From NCBI GenBank assembly GCA_038277395.1, contig CM076192.1, forward strand, positions 200,570,161 through 200,634,160: a stretch of 64,000 nucleotides of DNA. The letters run 5' to 3'. The notes beneath the pieces were generated by a model that saw nothing but the letters and a program-made list of their open reading frames with translations, made no database searches and had not been told where the DNA came from. The DNA is from Dryocosmus kuriphilus (taxonomy: Eukaryota > Arthropoda > Insecta > Hymenoptera > Cynipidae). Shown piece after piece: positions 34,693 to 47,380 of this stretch. How positions within the stretch are numbered: the stretch's first letter is position 1; each line of letters starts with the position of its first letter. Position numbers and translations under genes: made by a program.

Positions 34693-35161
34693 TTAATTTT
34701 CATTTTGAATTGAACGGTATAAAAGCTGTAGAGAATCATAGTTTCCGGGCTCAATTGAGAACAAGCCATCGTTTCCGTAGCGGGGGTTTGTCGGAGCTTC
34801 CCAGTTTTCTTTTGTGGTCATAGGCTCCAACTTGCCATCGTCCATGTGTACTTTCATCCGCTTTCCGTTGGAGTAATATATTCCTTTAAGAAACTTCATA
34901 TTCTCCACTATTGCGAAAACATCACCATTGGTTGTTGACAAATACAATATATTCTTGTACAGGCAAACGTGGATACGTGCTGCGTCCTACTTTCATTCTA
35001 ATTTCTTCATTATCTGGAAAAATGTATCTTCGTAATTCGAATATCTGGTCCGGATTGCCTATGGGAATAAGCCGTTTATATCCAACGTCTTCCAGTTTGG
35101 AAGCATCAAAAGCCGCGCCGAAAGGACCCGGTCTCCAGACTGAGGAATCTGCGGGAAGAAA
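34693..35161 (-). pseudogene. Unrecognised gene family, copy 1, last exon (frameshifted)
   Basis: A splice acceptor (ttctatttcttcccgcag) ends just before 35,161. The exon reads SSVWRPGPFGAAFDASKLED, GYKRLIPIGNPDQIFELRR, YIFPDNEEIRMKVGRSTYPR and LPVQEYIV; after a one-base insertion near 34,945 another frame continues STTNGDVFAIVENMKFLKGI, KRMKVHMDDGKLEPM and GNYDSLQLLYRSIQNEN*. The copy at 40.9-41.3 kb lacks this frameshift. I do not recognise the family. Upstream exons must exist, because no ATG lies in phase before the acceptor. Confidence 0.6.
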
Positions 35162-36267
35162 TAGAATAATCATTTATTCAGGTACATATCATTATGTTCA
35201 TCATGAACGTGTGAGTTTTTTTAATTCTTCCAACACTATACCCTTATATTACGGGGTTAAACTCTCATCTTCTTCCTCTTTTTCACCCCCCCCCCTCCTC
35301 GTCCTCCTTCTCAAGAGTAGAGGCAACTGTGGAAAATAACCTCTGACTCGAGACGTGTCGATTGGCCTTTTAGTACAAGAGCGATAAAGTGCAGCCGCAT
35401 CTTATCCTCATAAAAATCTAACACGCTCTTACTCGCTACTTAACATTACTCATATTTTAAAATTCTTCTGTTCTTACGCTTCTGTGGGGCCTCCGCTTCC
35501 TTTCCTCATCATTTTCTTCCCAGTCATGCCAATGTCCCCACCACGATCTCTCACTCTTCTATTATTACTCCTCTATCCTTCTGTAACTACGATATTTGCC
35601 ACATTTAATCCACAATTTTGAAAATTTTAACTCAGGCTCAAAATTCGAAATCAGCGACCTCGAAAAACACTTTCATATAGAGTTCACACGAATTAGACAT
35701 GATGAAACCTTTAGTGACTAGGTACATCAGGAAATAGAATTTATTGATATAGTGTGCTGTACAGTTGCAATATTTCATAAATTCTTCCAAAATTCTTCAA
35801 ATTCGGATTTAGCGCGAAACATGTCGTGAGAAAACAACCTCAAAACTCAGCGGGAGAAATCTTGTAGTCTTCGTAATTCTTCATTGTGCAGTTGAAATTT
35901 TAAAAGTGAAATCGATTAAACTCTCTATATAAATTGTTTTTGCTTTCATACTGAACAAGTTTATTAAAAATAAAATGCTTCATTTTTAAGACAAATTAAG
36001 CAAAAAACTATTTTCGCATTTTGGACTAACTTTATTCGAGTGCCATGAGAAATAGAATCGACTTGTCGAGAATCAGATCTTCTCTACGCTAGCCTCCACT
36101 ATGGGGGAGGATGAAGTGGAGGAGGAGGAGGAAGATGGGGATTAGTTGAATAAAATACCCAAAATCTGTATATAGTTGAATAACTCACAGGTATGCAGGA
36201 AAGACTTTGAATTATTTTTTGCATATCTGAGCTGAACAATTAATTCGAAACCGCCCAGCCCATCTAC

Positions 36268-36378
36268 CTGTAAACATGTTCGGGAGCAGGCCTTTATTCG
36301 TTCACTATAAATGTTTAGTGGAATTTCTAGGTCTAATCGTCCAGATTTCTCCACTGCCAATTTGTTCAGGAAAAGATG
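36268..36378 (-). other. Possible upstream exon of copy 1
   Basis: 111 nt between ...gaacag and CAG|GTAGATGGG. Open in phase 0: HLFLNKLAVEKSGRLDLEIP then LNIYSERIKACSRTCLQ. The matching region of copy 2 (about 42,540-42,650) has a TAG. Its exit phase does not fit the 35,161 exon directly, so an intermediate exon would be required, possibly after the pyrimidine tract ending CCCCATAG at 36,105. Confidence 0.3.
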
Positions 36379-36479
36379 CTGTTCATTTTAAAATATTACT
36401 GTAACGTTAATGGGCTAGAAATTTTTTTACTGCTAATGTAAAGCAACGTATGTACGAATTTTTCTTTTCCATAGGCTCA

Positions 36480-36535
36480 ATATAATAATAACAATAATAA
36501 TAATTGTTATAATAATTATTATTATTATGGTGTAG
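36480..36535. repeat. (AAT)n-rich tail of the RTE-like LINE
   Basis: Imperfect 'aataataat' run at the 3' end of the minus-strand LINE; microsatellite-like tails are usual for RTE-type elements. Confidence 0.65.
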
Positions 36536-36641
36536 CTTTGCAAACTCGGATGTTAATTACCTCATCTACCCAGAACCGCCACGCATCTTTATCCTGTACA
36601 AACTCCTCCACTTTAAATAAACATGTCCTAGCTCTTTTAGA

Positions 36642-37160
36642 TCATCCCTTACGTTTTTCCTCCCATCTGCTTCTCGGTCTGCCTAGAAGTCTCTTACTAA
36701 TCGGTTTCCCTCTCAAAACTTGCGCCACTGTTCTTTCGTTGCCCATTCTTGCAACATCTCTCGCCCAGCTTAATTTGCGCGCTTTCATTATGCTATTAAT
36801 ACTTACTGAGCCGTAGAGTGCATGCAGCTCATCATTATGCAGTTTTATCCATTCACCAATCTCTTCGTCCCTTTTGGGACCATAGATTCTTCGAAGTACT
36901 TTATTTTTGAATATTCTAAACCTGTTCCTCAGCACCCACGTTTCGCACACGTACATGACGACCGGCATTACTATCGTTTTGTAGATTCTTATTTTGATGT
37001 TTCTAGATAACGATCGCGATCTTAGTAATGTATATGTTGCATAGTAGCACCGATTGCCAGCGTGCAGCCGCTTGTTGATTTCCGTTTTAATATTATTGCC
37101 GCTAGTTGTAATAGTCCCGAGGTATTTAAAAACTCTTTCAAATTTCATATTTCCGGCCAA
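36642..37160 (-). pseudogene. RTE-like LINE reverse transcriptase, C-terminal part
   Basis: 172 codons: FERVFKYLGTITTSGNNIKT, GNRCYYATYTLLRSRSLSRN, RIYKTIVMPVVMYVCETW, FKNKVLRRIYGPKRDEE and ARKLSWARDVARMGNERTV. These are the thumb and tail of RTE/BovB-type LINE proteins. The catalytic YxDD region upstream is not intact. Confidence 0.9.
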
Positions 37161-38422
37161 TGTCTTCGATTCCCTAACTTATAAACCTATTTTCTTGGCT
37201 TTTGTGATCAAGATTTCCGCATTTTTAGCTACCGTTTCTCTATCATCCCCGAGCAAGTCGTGATCGTCTGAATATCCCAGAAATTGTATTATCCCATTGA
37301 GGGTAGTACTCGGCGGATTCATTTGTACTTCTCTAACCACGTATTCTAAAACTAAGTTGAAAAGGATGCATGAAAGCGCATCGCCCTGTTTCAGGCCATC
37401 GCGGAAAAAAAAAACTCTTCAGATTAGCTTCCGTTTACAAGTATCATGCCCCTACTGCCGCTTGCAAACTTCGTACAATTTCCTTGTTGCAGAATCCATA
37501 CATTGGTGCGCGTGTAATTCATAAGCTTTTTTGAAGCCGATAAGTAGCTGATGTATTCTTCATTAAAATTTCTTTTTAACAGTTTCTAATTTCATTGGAT
37601 TCGGTTTCCGCGACTGGTAATCCCCATTTCCTCAGTCGTCTGCTTAAGATTAAAACAGCATGAAGGCACTCGATAAAACAGTTTGTTTCAGCTTTTTTAA
37701 AAATGGTATAATAATAGAATTCTATTCCTCCGGTATGCGTTCTGTTTTCCAGATTGCGCCTATTAATTTACAAATTTGGCTTGAGGCGAGGGCCCCCATT
37801 TTTTATCAGTTCTGACGGTAGGTAATGCCCGGGGCTTTATTATTTTTCACTTATTTATTTCTTTAAATGCTCATCAATTAGTGACGAGCTGTGTGGAACC
37901 GAGATTAGCTTCAACGGGGGCTTCGCTTACGTTCAAAAGCTTAAAAAATTTTTCCATAAATTTAGTCTTTCTGTTGCATTCTTCGCCATTTCGAACTTTG
38001 AAAGCCTTTCCGTATAAAAATTCCCCTGTACAACTCAAATTTTGCTGCTTATGCGTGTCTATTGCTAAAAACCTAAAACCTCTTGTGTGTTTGATCGCAC
38101 TTATTTTCTAAACTAATTTCTTTGGCCTTCGTTCGCTTTTTAAACCATTTTTTGCATTCTTTGTCGAACACGGTTTACTTTTGGTTACTTTCTTTAAACC
38201 TATAGCTTTTCGCGGCTGTCTTTATCGCCTCTTTTATATTGTCCCACAGGCTTTTCGGGTCCTCCTCGCAATTATCGCTATCGTCTCCCTGTTTTTGAGG
38301 AGCGTCGAAACTATTAGAAATCTTTACTTGATAATACATTATTTCTGTTGGCATTTTAAACTTATCTATATTGAAATGTACTGCTGGCTCTGGAGGGCTA
38401 GTTTTTCTCATTTAACGCTAGT

Positions 38423-39247
38423 CTAGATATTAGTTTCACTATCACGTGAAAGTTGTCTGAATTTAAATCCGCTCGACTGTACGGTCTTACATCGAGAGTT
38501 TTTGTATGACGTCTTGTCAATTAAAACGTGATCAATCTGATTGTGAGTGATACCATCTGGTGATGTCCAGGTGGCCTTGTGTTTATTTTTGTACCTGAAA
38601 TATGTGCTTTTGAAAACGAGGTTCTTTGAAGCTGCAAAGTTTATTACTCTAGTCCCATTATTATTACTGACGTCATGCAAGCTTTCTGACCCTATTGTAG
38701 GCCTATACATCGGTTCCTTTCCAATTTTCGCGTTGAAGTCTCCCAATATTTTTTGCGTCAAACTTCGAGAACTTGTTAAAAACTTGTTTGATTGTTTCGT
38801 AAAAAAGACCCTTTGTATCTTCGTCTTTGTCCTCGTTAGGGCAGTGCACGTTAATTAGCACCTGTTTGCAGAAATTACCCTTTAGTACAGTATATGATAA
38901 CTGGTCGTTAATTAATTGCAAATCGATAACAGCTTGCGAAATTCGCCCATCCCCATTTTGCACCCTTTACTCCCCCTGTTGAAAAAGTTATCCTTGGAGA
39001 TTGATGCATACTCGCCAGGCCAGCAGGTTTCTTGAAGTGGTATTATATCAATATCGTATCTCTTTGCTAGCTTGAATTCGCTAAATCCGCCAGTATTTAG
39101 TCTATGCGCGTTTAGAATTCCCGTCTTAAGATATTTTATTGTAGTGCGCTTTTGGAAGTTAGCGAATATAGTTTTTAAGAAAAACCGCATTAAGAATCCT
39201 GTTCCGATCGCAGGTGAGTCTGCCGTCCCAGGAGTGATAACCTCCAT
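38423..39247 (-). pseudogene. RTE-like LINE endonuclease fragments
   Basis: Successive frames read KTGILNAHRLNTGGFSEFKL, YDIDIIPLQETCWPG (conserved Glu block), LINVHCPNEDKDEDTKGLFY, KILGDFNAKIGKE (the GDFNAxxG block) and RVINFAASKNLVFKSTYF, HKATWTSPDGITHNQIDHV. These are consecutive motifs of an APE-type nuclease. Confidence 0.85.
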
Positions 39248-39802
39248 ACCTCCCTAGGTCTAAGTATGGGAGCTTTCCGAATTTGACAAGGACCGTTTCA
39301 ACTTGTCGTCAGACACATTACGGTTTATCCTCGTATCCTAACGTCCCCCTGCAATTGCGCCAGACTGGCATCAATTTTGACCCAACAAGCGAATCATTCC
39401 ACACATCCCTCGCGGGCAGTGTCATCGCTGTGTCCAATGGGGCAGCAGGATTTTCCCTTTACAATATTTTTAGTTTTGGTTCGGGTAGTGTTTCTAGGTG
39501 GATACATGCTGAGCCTCGGCTTGGTAGAACCCACAATTGCGTATCAACGCGAAAGGGTGAATCCACCCAAACCAAGGACGTCGTATACCTATTTTTTACC
39601 AATGTGGGCTCACCACACCCACCAGTGGTTCCTATCGGCTCTCCGCGACTGCTTATTCTTGTATGCGCAGTTAACCTCAAAAGCTGTTCAAACTCAGGGG
39701 CCGTTCCTCTATCCACAACCTGAATACGCGCTGTGCAGTGGTGACAGGAACACACCGAGCAGAATTTATGTGCCAATAGTTAATTTAAAGACCACGTGAA
39801 TC

Positions 39803-40905
39803 AAGACTGACTTCAACCTAGAACCAGAACCAGAAATGACATCTCACGATTATTTTGTGTCCAAAGGGAAAAAAACTTGGAGCTATTTTGGAGAAAAATT
39901 ATATTTTTTAGAACAAACGAAACCCTTAATATATCCGTAAAATAATAAAAAACGTAAAAAAAAAAAATTATTTTTTTGAACATTTCTTCTTCCAGTCCTT
40001 CCCATGTCCCAAGTGCCAGAGTCACGGCCCAAAGTTAGAGATTAAATGAGCCATTTCACCAAAATATAATATTTTATTTCAAAAGCATTATCCGCATAAA
40101 TTCGACTTTCTGCGGGCCATAACACCGAAACTTTGGATAAACTTCCGAAAAAGCGATAACTCGAATTGCTTTGAAACGTGATGACACAAGAATTCAGTAC
40201 TAAAAAAATTAAATTCAAAAAATAAAAAAAACTCGTGCTTTTTGAGCTTATTTAAGAAAATACGTAAAACTGACAAAAGACTCTGAATACAAGTTGTAGA
40301 TTTTCGAAAAATATTAATTTTTGTTTAGAGCATTTTTGCTCTACAGAGAGTGTCTCCCCCGCAAAACGTTGGAAAGGCGTAGGGGCTTGCCTGGATGTAT
40401 TTCTGTGCCCAGTCACAGGGCTTCCTTCCAGATCTCCGGAAAACATTGGGGAGGGGTAAGAGTGTGAATGGATGTATTTTTGAGACAAGTCTCAGGGCTT
40501 CCTACTCATGAAAAGCCCTGGAAATGTTAGGGAAGTGACTGAAAGTATTTATGTGCCTAATCACAGAGGTGCTTTCCCACCCCATGAAAAATACTTGAAA
40601 AGGGTAGGGTTATGAATGAGACTATTTCCGTGTGTTGTCACATTGGTGTCTTTCCATCGCACCGCAAAACATTGTGAGAGAGTAGGGTGACTGAATGCGC
40701 TTTTGTGACCAATCATACATATGCAACGTCCATTTTCTCGAAATTTTTCGTTCGCAAAGCAAAAATGTGTTGGAAATAAAATATGTATTTTTCGAATTAC
40801 TATGATTTTTCTCTCAGGATTTTTTGTCAATGTTATGTGCTTACTGAAATAATCGCAAAAAACTGACCCGAAAGTTTACAGTTTTTTGAATTATTGACTG
40901 ACTTG
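39803..40905. repeat. Duplicated block, copy 1, with ~75-bp minisatellite
   Basis: Homologous to 42,768-44,455: both start 'gactgacttcaacctagaacc'-like, share the 'taacaccgaaactttggat' stretch, then a minisatellite, then 'cgtccattttctcga'. Here the minisatellite (40,330-40,720) has about five units. The block ends where copy 2 of the unrecognised gene begins. Confidence 0.8.
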
Positions 40906-41341
40906 AGCGGTATAGATGCTGTAGAGAATCGTAGTTTCCAGGTACAATTGAAAAGAAGTCTGTGTATACACAGCGGAATTTTGTTGGAGCTTCCTCCATC
41001 TCTCTTGAAGTCATAGGCTCAAACTTGCCGTCCTTCATGTGTACTTTCATCCGCTTTCCATGACTATCATATAATCCTTTAAGAAACTTCATATCTTCCA
41101 CTATTGCGAAAACCTCACCATCGGTTGTTGATAGAACAATATATTCTTGTACAGGCATACGTGGGTATTTGTTGCGCCCTACTTTCATTTTAATTTTTTC
41201 ATTATCAGGGAGAATGTATCTTCTAAATTCGAATATCCGGTCCGGATTGTCCAAGGGAATAAGCCGTTTGTATCCGCCTTCCAGATGGGAAGTTGCAAGA
41301 GTCGCGACAGAAGGACCCGATTCCCTGACTGAGGAATCTGC
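40880..41341 (-). CDS. Unrecognised gene family, copy 2, last exon (open)
   Basis: A strong acceptor (ctctatttcttcctgcag) ends just before 41,341. The exon is open: SSVRESGPSVATLATSHLEG, GYKRLIPLDNPDRIFEFRR, YILPDNEKIKMKVGRNKYPR, MPVQEYIVLSTTDGEVFAIV, EDMKFLKGLYDSHGKRMKVH and NYDSLQHLYRSSQS. Reading can continue to 40,841. The charged, mixed alpha/beta-like sequence without low complexity looks like a folded domain, but I do not recognise it. The putative upstream exon has a stop in this copy, so the gene as a whole may be dead. Confidence 0.5.
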
Positions 41342-42767
41342 AGGAAGAAATAGAGGAATCATTCTTTGAGGTACATACTTTTATGTATATCATGAACGTG
41401 TGAGTCTTTTTAATATCTCCAAGGCCATCTACCTATTACACGGGTTTAAACTCTCACCTTCCACCACCTGCACCACCACCCCCTCCTCATATTCCTCTTT
41501 CTGAGTAGAGGCAAGTGTAGAAAAGAATCTCTGATTCGAAACACATCGATTGGCCTATGATATTTCTATATATAATTGAATAGTAAGGATCGGGGGTTGA
41601 AATAATTAATTAATTATTTACCCTATTCACAAAATGCGTCCTTTGATTTTTTTTGTAAAGGAGTGACAAATTGCAGCCGCATCTTTTTCTAATAAATATT
41701 ACTCGCTGTTGCTCTTATCTTACAGTTACTCATACTATAAATTCTTCTCTCGTTACGGTTCTGTAGGGCCTCGGCTTCCTTTTGTCATCATTTTCTTCCC
41801 AATAATGCTTATATCCCCACCTAAAATCTCTCATTCATCTATTTTTACTCTTCCAACCTTCTGAGACTACTGCATCTACCACATTTCATCCAAAATTTTC
41901 AAAATTTTGACTCCTCAAAATTCGTAATCAGCGACATATTTCACAGGAAATCGAACTGATGAAACTTTTGGTCACTAGCTACCTCAGAAAATGGAATTTA
42001 TTCATATAATAGTTCCTACAGTTGTAATATTTCACAAATTCTTCCAGAATTCGTCGATATTCGGTTTCAGCGCGAAAAATTTCGTGAGAAAAGAACTTCA
42101 AATTTCAGCGGGGGAAATCTTGTAGTCTGCGTAATTGCTTGATATGCAATTGACACTCTAAGAATGATGAATCGATTAAATTCTAAATACAAGTTGTTTT
42201 TGATTTGACCATGAAAAATTTTATTAAAAATAAAATACCTAATTTTTTAATCTATACTGTGCAAAATACTTAATTTTTAAACTATATGGTGCAAAAACTT
42301 TTTTCGCTTTCTGGACTAAATTTATTCGAGTGCCATGAGAAAGAGAACCGATTTTTTTTCGAAACAGACCTTTTCTGCGCTTGCTGAAACTGAGGTAGAG
42401 GATGAAGAACAGGAAGATGGGGACTTAGTTGAATAAAATGTCCAAAATCTGTATATATTTGGATGTCTCAAAAATATGTAGGAAAGACTTTGAATTATTT
42501 TTGCATATCCGAGCTGAACAATTAATTCGAATTCGCACAGCCTATCTACTTGCTAAAATAATCGGGTGCGGCCGCTATTGACCACCATTAATGTCCAGTG
42601 GAATATTCAGGTCTAATCGTCCAGATCTCTCTACCCGTAATTTGGTAAAGAAAAGCCGCTGCTTATTTTAAATGATTACTGTAACGTTAATGGGTTACAA
42701 ACTCTTGCTTGTCCCGGTAATGTAAAGCAAAGTATGTACGAATAGCTACACCAAAGACTACGGTGGA

Positions 42768-44455
42768 TCTAGACCGACTTCAAGCTAGAACCAAAATCAG
42801 AAAGGGTATCTCACGATCATTTTCAGTTCACAAAGAAAAAAACTTTGAAGCTCTTTTTGAGAAAAATTATACTTTTTATTTTAACGAATTGCAAACAATT
42901 TCTAACAAAATAGATTGAGTGTGGAATTTTATTGGCTTAAACCATTCAGCTTAGTATCCAAGAAGGTAACCTAAGATGAAAATATTTTAGAACAAACGAA
43001 TCTCTTAAATGTTTCGGTAAAGTAATGAGAAATGTAAAAAAAATTACTTGTTTGAACGTTTTTTTTTCGAGTCCAACCCATGTCCCATGTGCCGGAGTTA
43101 TGGTAAAAAAAGCAAGAGTTTTAAATGAAACATTTGACAAAAAATAGAGTATTTTTTTCAAAAACATTTTTGACATAAATTCAACTTCTGAGTACCATAA
43201 CACCGAAACTTTGGATAAACTTCCGGAAACGCGATACCTCGAATTGCTTTGAAACGTAATGTACAAAAATTTAAAACTTAAAAAATTCAATTCAGAAACC
43301 TAAAAGAATTTCATGCTTTTTGAGCTTATTTCAGTAAATACGTAAAATTGACAAAACATCCTCAAACACAAATTGTAGATTTTTGAAAAATGCACATTTT
43401 TTGTTTAAAACAGTTTTGCTCTACACACAGTGACTCGTTCCGCAAAACATGAGAAAGCGTAGGGGCCTGACTGAATGTATTTCTATTCCTAATCACAGGG
43501 GTTTCTTCTCGATCCCCGCGAACATAGGAATGGGGCAAGAGTGTGACTGAATGTATTTTTGTTTCATGCCACAGGGCTGCCCCGCCCCTCCAAAAACTCT
43601 GCAAAGGTTTAGGGCTGTGACTGAAAGTATTTACGTGCCTAGACACAGAAGTGCATTTCCCTTACCCGAAAAATACTTGAAAGTGGTAGGCGTATGAATG
43701 AAAGTGTTTGTGTGAAGCCAGTCACAATGGTGCCTTTCCATTCCACCACAAAACATTGGGATAGGGTACAGGTATGACTGAACGCGTTTTCGTTACCTAT
43801 CACAGAGGTAACTACCCACCCGCGAAAACACTGGAAAGGGGTAGTTGTATGACTGAAGGTATCTTTGTGACCACTAAGAGGGTGCCTCCGCAAAACATTG
43901 GAAAGTGGTAGGGGGGCGACTGAACGTATTTTTGTGTCCAATCACAGAGGTGCCCCCTCCTGCTGAAAAACACTTGAAAGTGGTAGAAGTGTGATTGAAA
44001 GTATTTCTGTGCCAGCCAAAGATGTGCCTTCGCGACTCACGCAAAACTTTGGAAGGGTGTAGTAGTCTGACTGAAATCATTCCTGTGCCCAGCCACCTGG
44101 GTGCCTTCCCGCTTCCAGCGGAACATTGGAATGGGGTAAGTGTATGACTGAAAGTATTTTTGTGACCAATTTCAGGGGGCCCCCAACGAGAAATACTGGA
44201 AATGTGTAGGGGTGTGACTGAAACTGTTTCTGTGACCAATCGCAAGTGTACCTTTCCACCTGACATTCACTAACGCATATTCGACGTCCATTTTCTCGAG
44301 ATTTTTTTCGGTCGTACAGCAGAAATGTGCTGAAGATAACATATGCATTTTTCGAAGTTGTAAAATTTTGGTCTGAGGATTTTTTGGCAATTTTACGTAT
44401 CTACTGAAATAAGCGCAAAAAACGTATATGAAAGTTTATATTTTTTTGAATTTCT
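42768..44455. repeat. Duplicated block, copy 2, with ~75-bp minisatellite
   Basis: Same block as 39,803-40,905 but with about eleven minisatellite units (43,425-44,260, unit 70-77 bp: 'gactgaaagtatttttgtg...cacaggggtgcc...aaaacattggaaag'). On the minus strand many units stay open and give repeats like GHKNTFSHTPTPFQCF. The homology ends abruptly near 44,455. Confidence 0.85.
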
Positions 44456-44459
44456 AGCT

Positions 44460-44711
44460 ATGAAGATGTCATTTGCGCACATTTTTATGGTCATATTCGC
44501 AATCAGCAAGTCAAATTACATAAGTGTACCATATTTCAGAGCAAACCGAGGTATCCCATTTTCGGAAGTTCAGCCGAAACTTTTGGAGATGCAATATTCT
44601 ATTTTTTCGAGCTTGGCAGCAAATTTTGTACACATTGATTCTTTTATAGGTACTTTTGATTTGAAACCGCTATTCTTCGTTGAAGTCATTCGAGGCTTTA
44701 AAATCCCTTAA
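44460..44711 (+). CDS. Small ORF with signal-peptide-like start
   Basis: 83 codons beginning MKMSFAHIFMVIFAISKS, then NYISVPYFRANRGIPFSEV and LAANFVHIDSFIGTFDLKP. The start resembles a signal peptide. A possible donor (CGAG|GTATCC) follows residue 30. No homologue recognised; the ORF begins exactly where the duplicated block ends and runs into the CTTAAAAT array. Confidence 0.3.
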   Translation: MKMSFAHIFMVIFAISKSNYISVPYFRANRGIPFSEVQPKLLEMQYSIFSSLAANFVHIDSFIGTFDLKPLFFVEVIRGFKIP

Positions 44712-47380
44712 ACGTCATCAAGATCTCTTAGACATACCTAAAATTTCTAAAATGCCTAAAAGCTCTCAAAATACACCTAAAAATACCTTAAAAACTTTAA
44801 AATACGCTAAAACTCACAAAAATCCTCCTAAATACCTTAAGTGTCTTAAAATCCTTAAAATAACGAATCCAGTCAAACCACGTGAATCCCTTCGACCAAT
44901 TAAATCCCATAAAATAAATCAATCCCTTAAAATCCTTTGAATCCTTTCAGCCAGTTGAATCCCTTAAATCACTCAATTTCCTTTAAAATCTCTTTAAATC
45001 CCTTGAAACCCTCACAATTTCTTTAAAATCCTTAAGATACTAAAACTATTGAAATCTCTTTAACGCCTTAAACTCCTTACATCCTTTGAAATACACTAAT
45101 CCCTTAAAATCCTTTAAAATACGTAAAATTCCCTAAACCCTCCATATTCATTAAAATTACTTAAATTTCTTAAATACCTTAAAACTACTTAATAGGGTAA
45201 AAATTATATAACCCTCAAAATTTAAAAAGCCCTAAATACCTTAAAACAGTGAAAGTACTTTAAACCCTTAAACTCTAAAAATACCTTAAAATATCTTGAA
45301 ATCCACTAAAATGCTTAAAACACCTAAAATCGTCCAATTCCTTTAAATCTCATAAACTCATTAAAGCCCCTAATATCCCGTAAACCATTCTGAATATCTT
45401 AAAGACCTTTAAGTCGTTTAAAAATCTTTGAAATCCTTTAAAAAAGCCCTTAAAATCCTTTAAAATATCTTAAAACCCTATCTGAGAACTTAAGCCCTTA
45501 AATACCTTATTAACCTTGAAATCCCTTAAACACAACTCAATCCATTAAACCCTCAAAATCCATTCATTCTCTTCGAAATTGCTGAGTCTGCAGATTTTCC
45601 TTTAATTCCTAAAGCTAGAGCTTTGAATATGATACAATATAGAATCCCTTAAAATACCTTAAAACACCTAAAACCATTAAAAGCCCGTAAATGAGTAAAA
45701 CTCCTTACAACTCTTAAAGTCGCTTAATGCTTTTAAAATATTTTAAAAGTACCTAAACCCCCTTAAAGTATCTTAAAATACTTGAAATCCGTTAAAAACC
45801 TTAAACTCCCATAAACATCATTAAAATCCCTTAAAACCCTTAAAATTTCTTAAATCGATTAAACCGATAAAATTCCTTAACTCACAAAAATCTTTTGAGT
45901 CTGTGAATTCTGATTTATTTTTTGAAGCTACTGGTTTAAAATTGCTACAAACTTGAATCACTTAAAATACGTTAAAATACCCTTAAAAATATTCAAAAAC
46001 GTAAAATTCCTTCTAGCATTAAAAACTCTAATACTTATCTCCCTTAAAATCATTAAAATCCTTAAAACACTGAAACCACTTGAAAACGTTTAGAAACCCT
46101 TAACCTCTTGAAATATTAAAATACCTTCAAAGGTCCAAAATATTTCAAAGCTTTAAAATTCCCTAAAACTTCCAAAATCCTTCTAATCTTCTTAGATCAC
46201 TTAAATTCAAAAATTATAAATCAGTTTAAATCTTAAACAGTTTAAATTCCTTCAATCCCTTAAGTCTTTCAAATCGCATGAAATATATTAATCCTTCAAA
46301 ATCCCTTAAAACACTAAAAATTCTTCAAAACCTCTTAAAAACCATTAAGCTCTTTAAGTCCCTTAAAATTCCTTAAACCCCTTAAATTACCATAAAGTTA
46401 GGTTAGTTCCTTATTTTATTTAACCCCATCAAATCAATTAATCCTTTAAGAGCTTCAAACACACAATATCAAAAAAGTCCCTAGATACCTCAAGACTGCT
46501 AAACCCTTTAAACACATTACACCATTAAAATTCCTTAAATTCTTTTAAGTTATTTAAAACACTTAAAATACGTTAATTCTCTTACATCCTTTAAAAGACC
46601 TTAAAATCTCTTCAAATTTCTTAAAACCCATAAAAATCCTCAATTCTCCTAAAATCCTTTAAAGGCCCTTAAGCCTCATTGAAATTTCTTAAAACCTTTA
46701 AAATCCCTTAAATTCTTTTGAAATCACACAGGAAGACATAAAATCCTTTAAAGCCCTTAAAAGCCCTTAATATCACTTAAAATCCATTACATTTTCTAAT
46801 TCTCTTTAAATGCTCGAAACCCTCTTAATCACTGAAGACCTTTAAAATTAATTAAGATTACTTAAATCCTTAAAAGCCCTTAATTACTTAAATCATAAGA
46901 TTCCTAAAATATTAAAATCCCTAAATGCCTAAAAAAATTTTTAAATCAACATAAGACGCTTTAAACCCTTAAAAACCTTTAAGGCCCTTGAAAATCTTAA
47001 AACAATTCTAATACGTTAAACCCCTAAAACTCTTATAATAGTTTAAAACCTCTTAAGAACCTTTAAATTTCTTAAGGGCCTTAAAATACCTTAAAACTTC
47101 TTAAATTCCTTACATTGTTTAAAATCCCTTAATCCCTTCAAAAATTTAAGGCCCTTAAGATCCTAAAATTCTCTAAATCCTTTCAAACACTTAAAACTCA
47201 TAAACCTCTTTAAAACACTTTACACCATAGAAATCTCTAAAACACTTCAAACTCTTAAAACAATTTTTTAAACCCCTAAAACACCTTATACACTTTAAAG
47301 TCTCTTAAAGCCACTTAAATTCCACAACATACCTTACATCTCTTAGAACTCTTAAAATCCTTTAAAATTTTTGGAACGTG
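44700..47380 (+). repeat. CTTAAAATCC-type degenerate array, 2.7 kb
   Basis: Nearly every 8-12 bases repeat a form of 'ccttaaaat' or 'cttaaaaccc', always in the same orientation. Three non-conforming ~60-bp segments interrupt it, near 45,583, 45,897 and 47,372; the first two start 'gagtctg' and all include 'gctac/gcttc/gctag' and 'tacaa'. The 86-codon Lys/Pro-rich ORF at 44,680-44,940 is a by-product. Confidence 0.9.

Larger units (their letters stand above)
36540..39800 (-). mobile_element. Degenerate RTE-like LINE
   Basis: Minus-strand order: a 5' ORF piece (39,776-39,459, MAHKFCSVCSCHHCTARIQV), endonuclease pieces (39,247-38,423), poorly conserved middle, and the RT C-terminal part (37,160-36,642), ending in an AAT-rich tail. 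Frame changes every few hundred bases show it is dead. It separates copy 1 from copy 2 of the unrecognised gene. Confidence 0.85.

Noticed and set aside
39283..39799. Plus-strand ORFs of 140-146 codons
   Set aside because: Antisense to the 5' part of the RTE-like LINE, whose minus strand carries recognisable sequence.
43362..44390. Minus-strand His/Phe/Thr repeat ORFs as zinc fingers
   Set aside because: Units lack paired Cys and His spacing; they are a minisatellite translated by chance or at most an unknown repeat.
44680..44940. Lys/Pro-rich 86-codon ORF
   Set aside because: Translation of the CTTAAAAT array.
44700..47380. Telomeric repeat tract
   Set aside because: Units are irregular and do not match TTAGG or a known variant; interior location.
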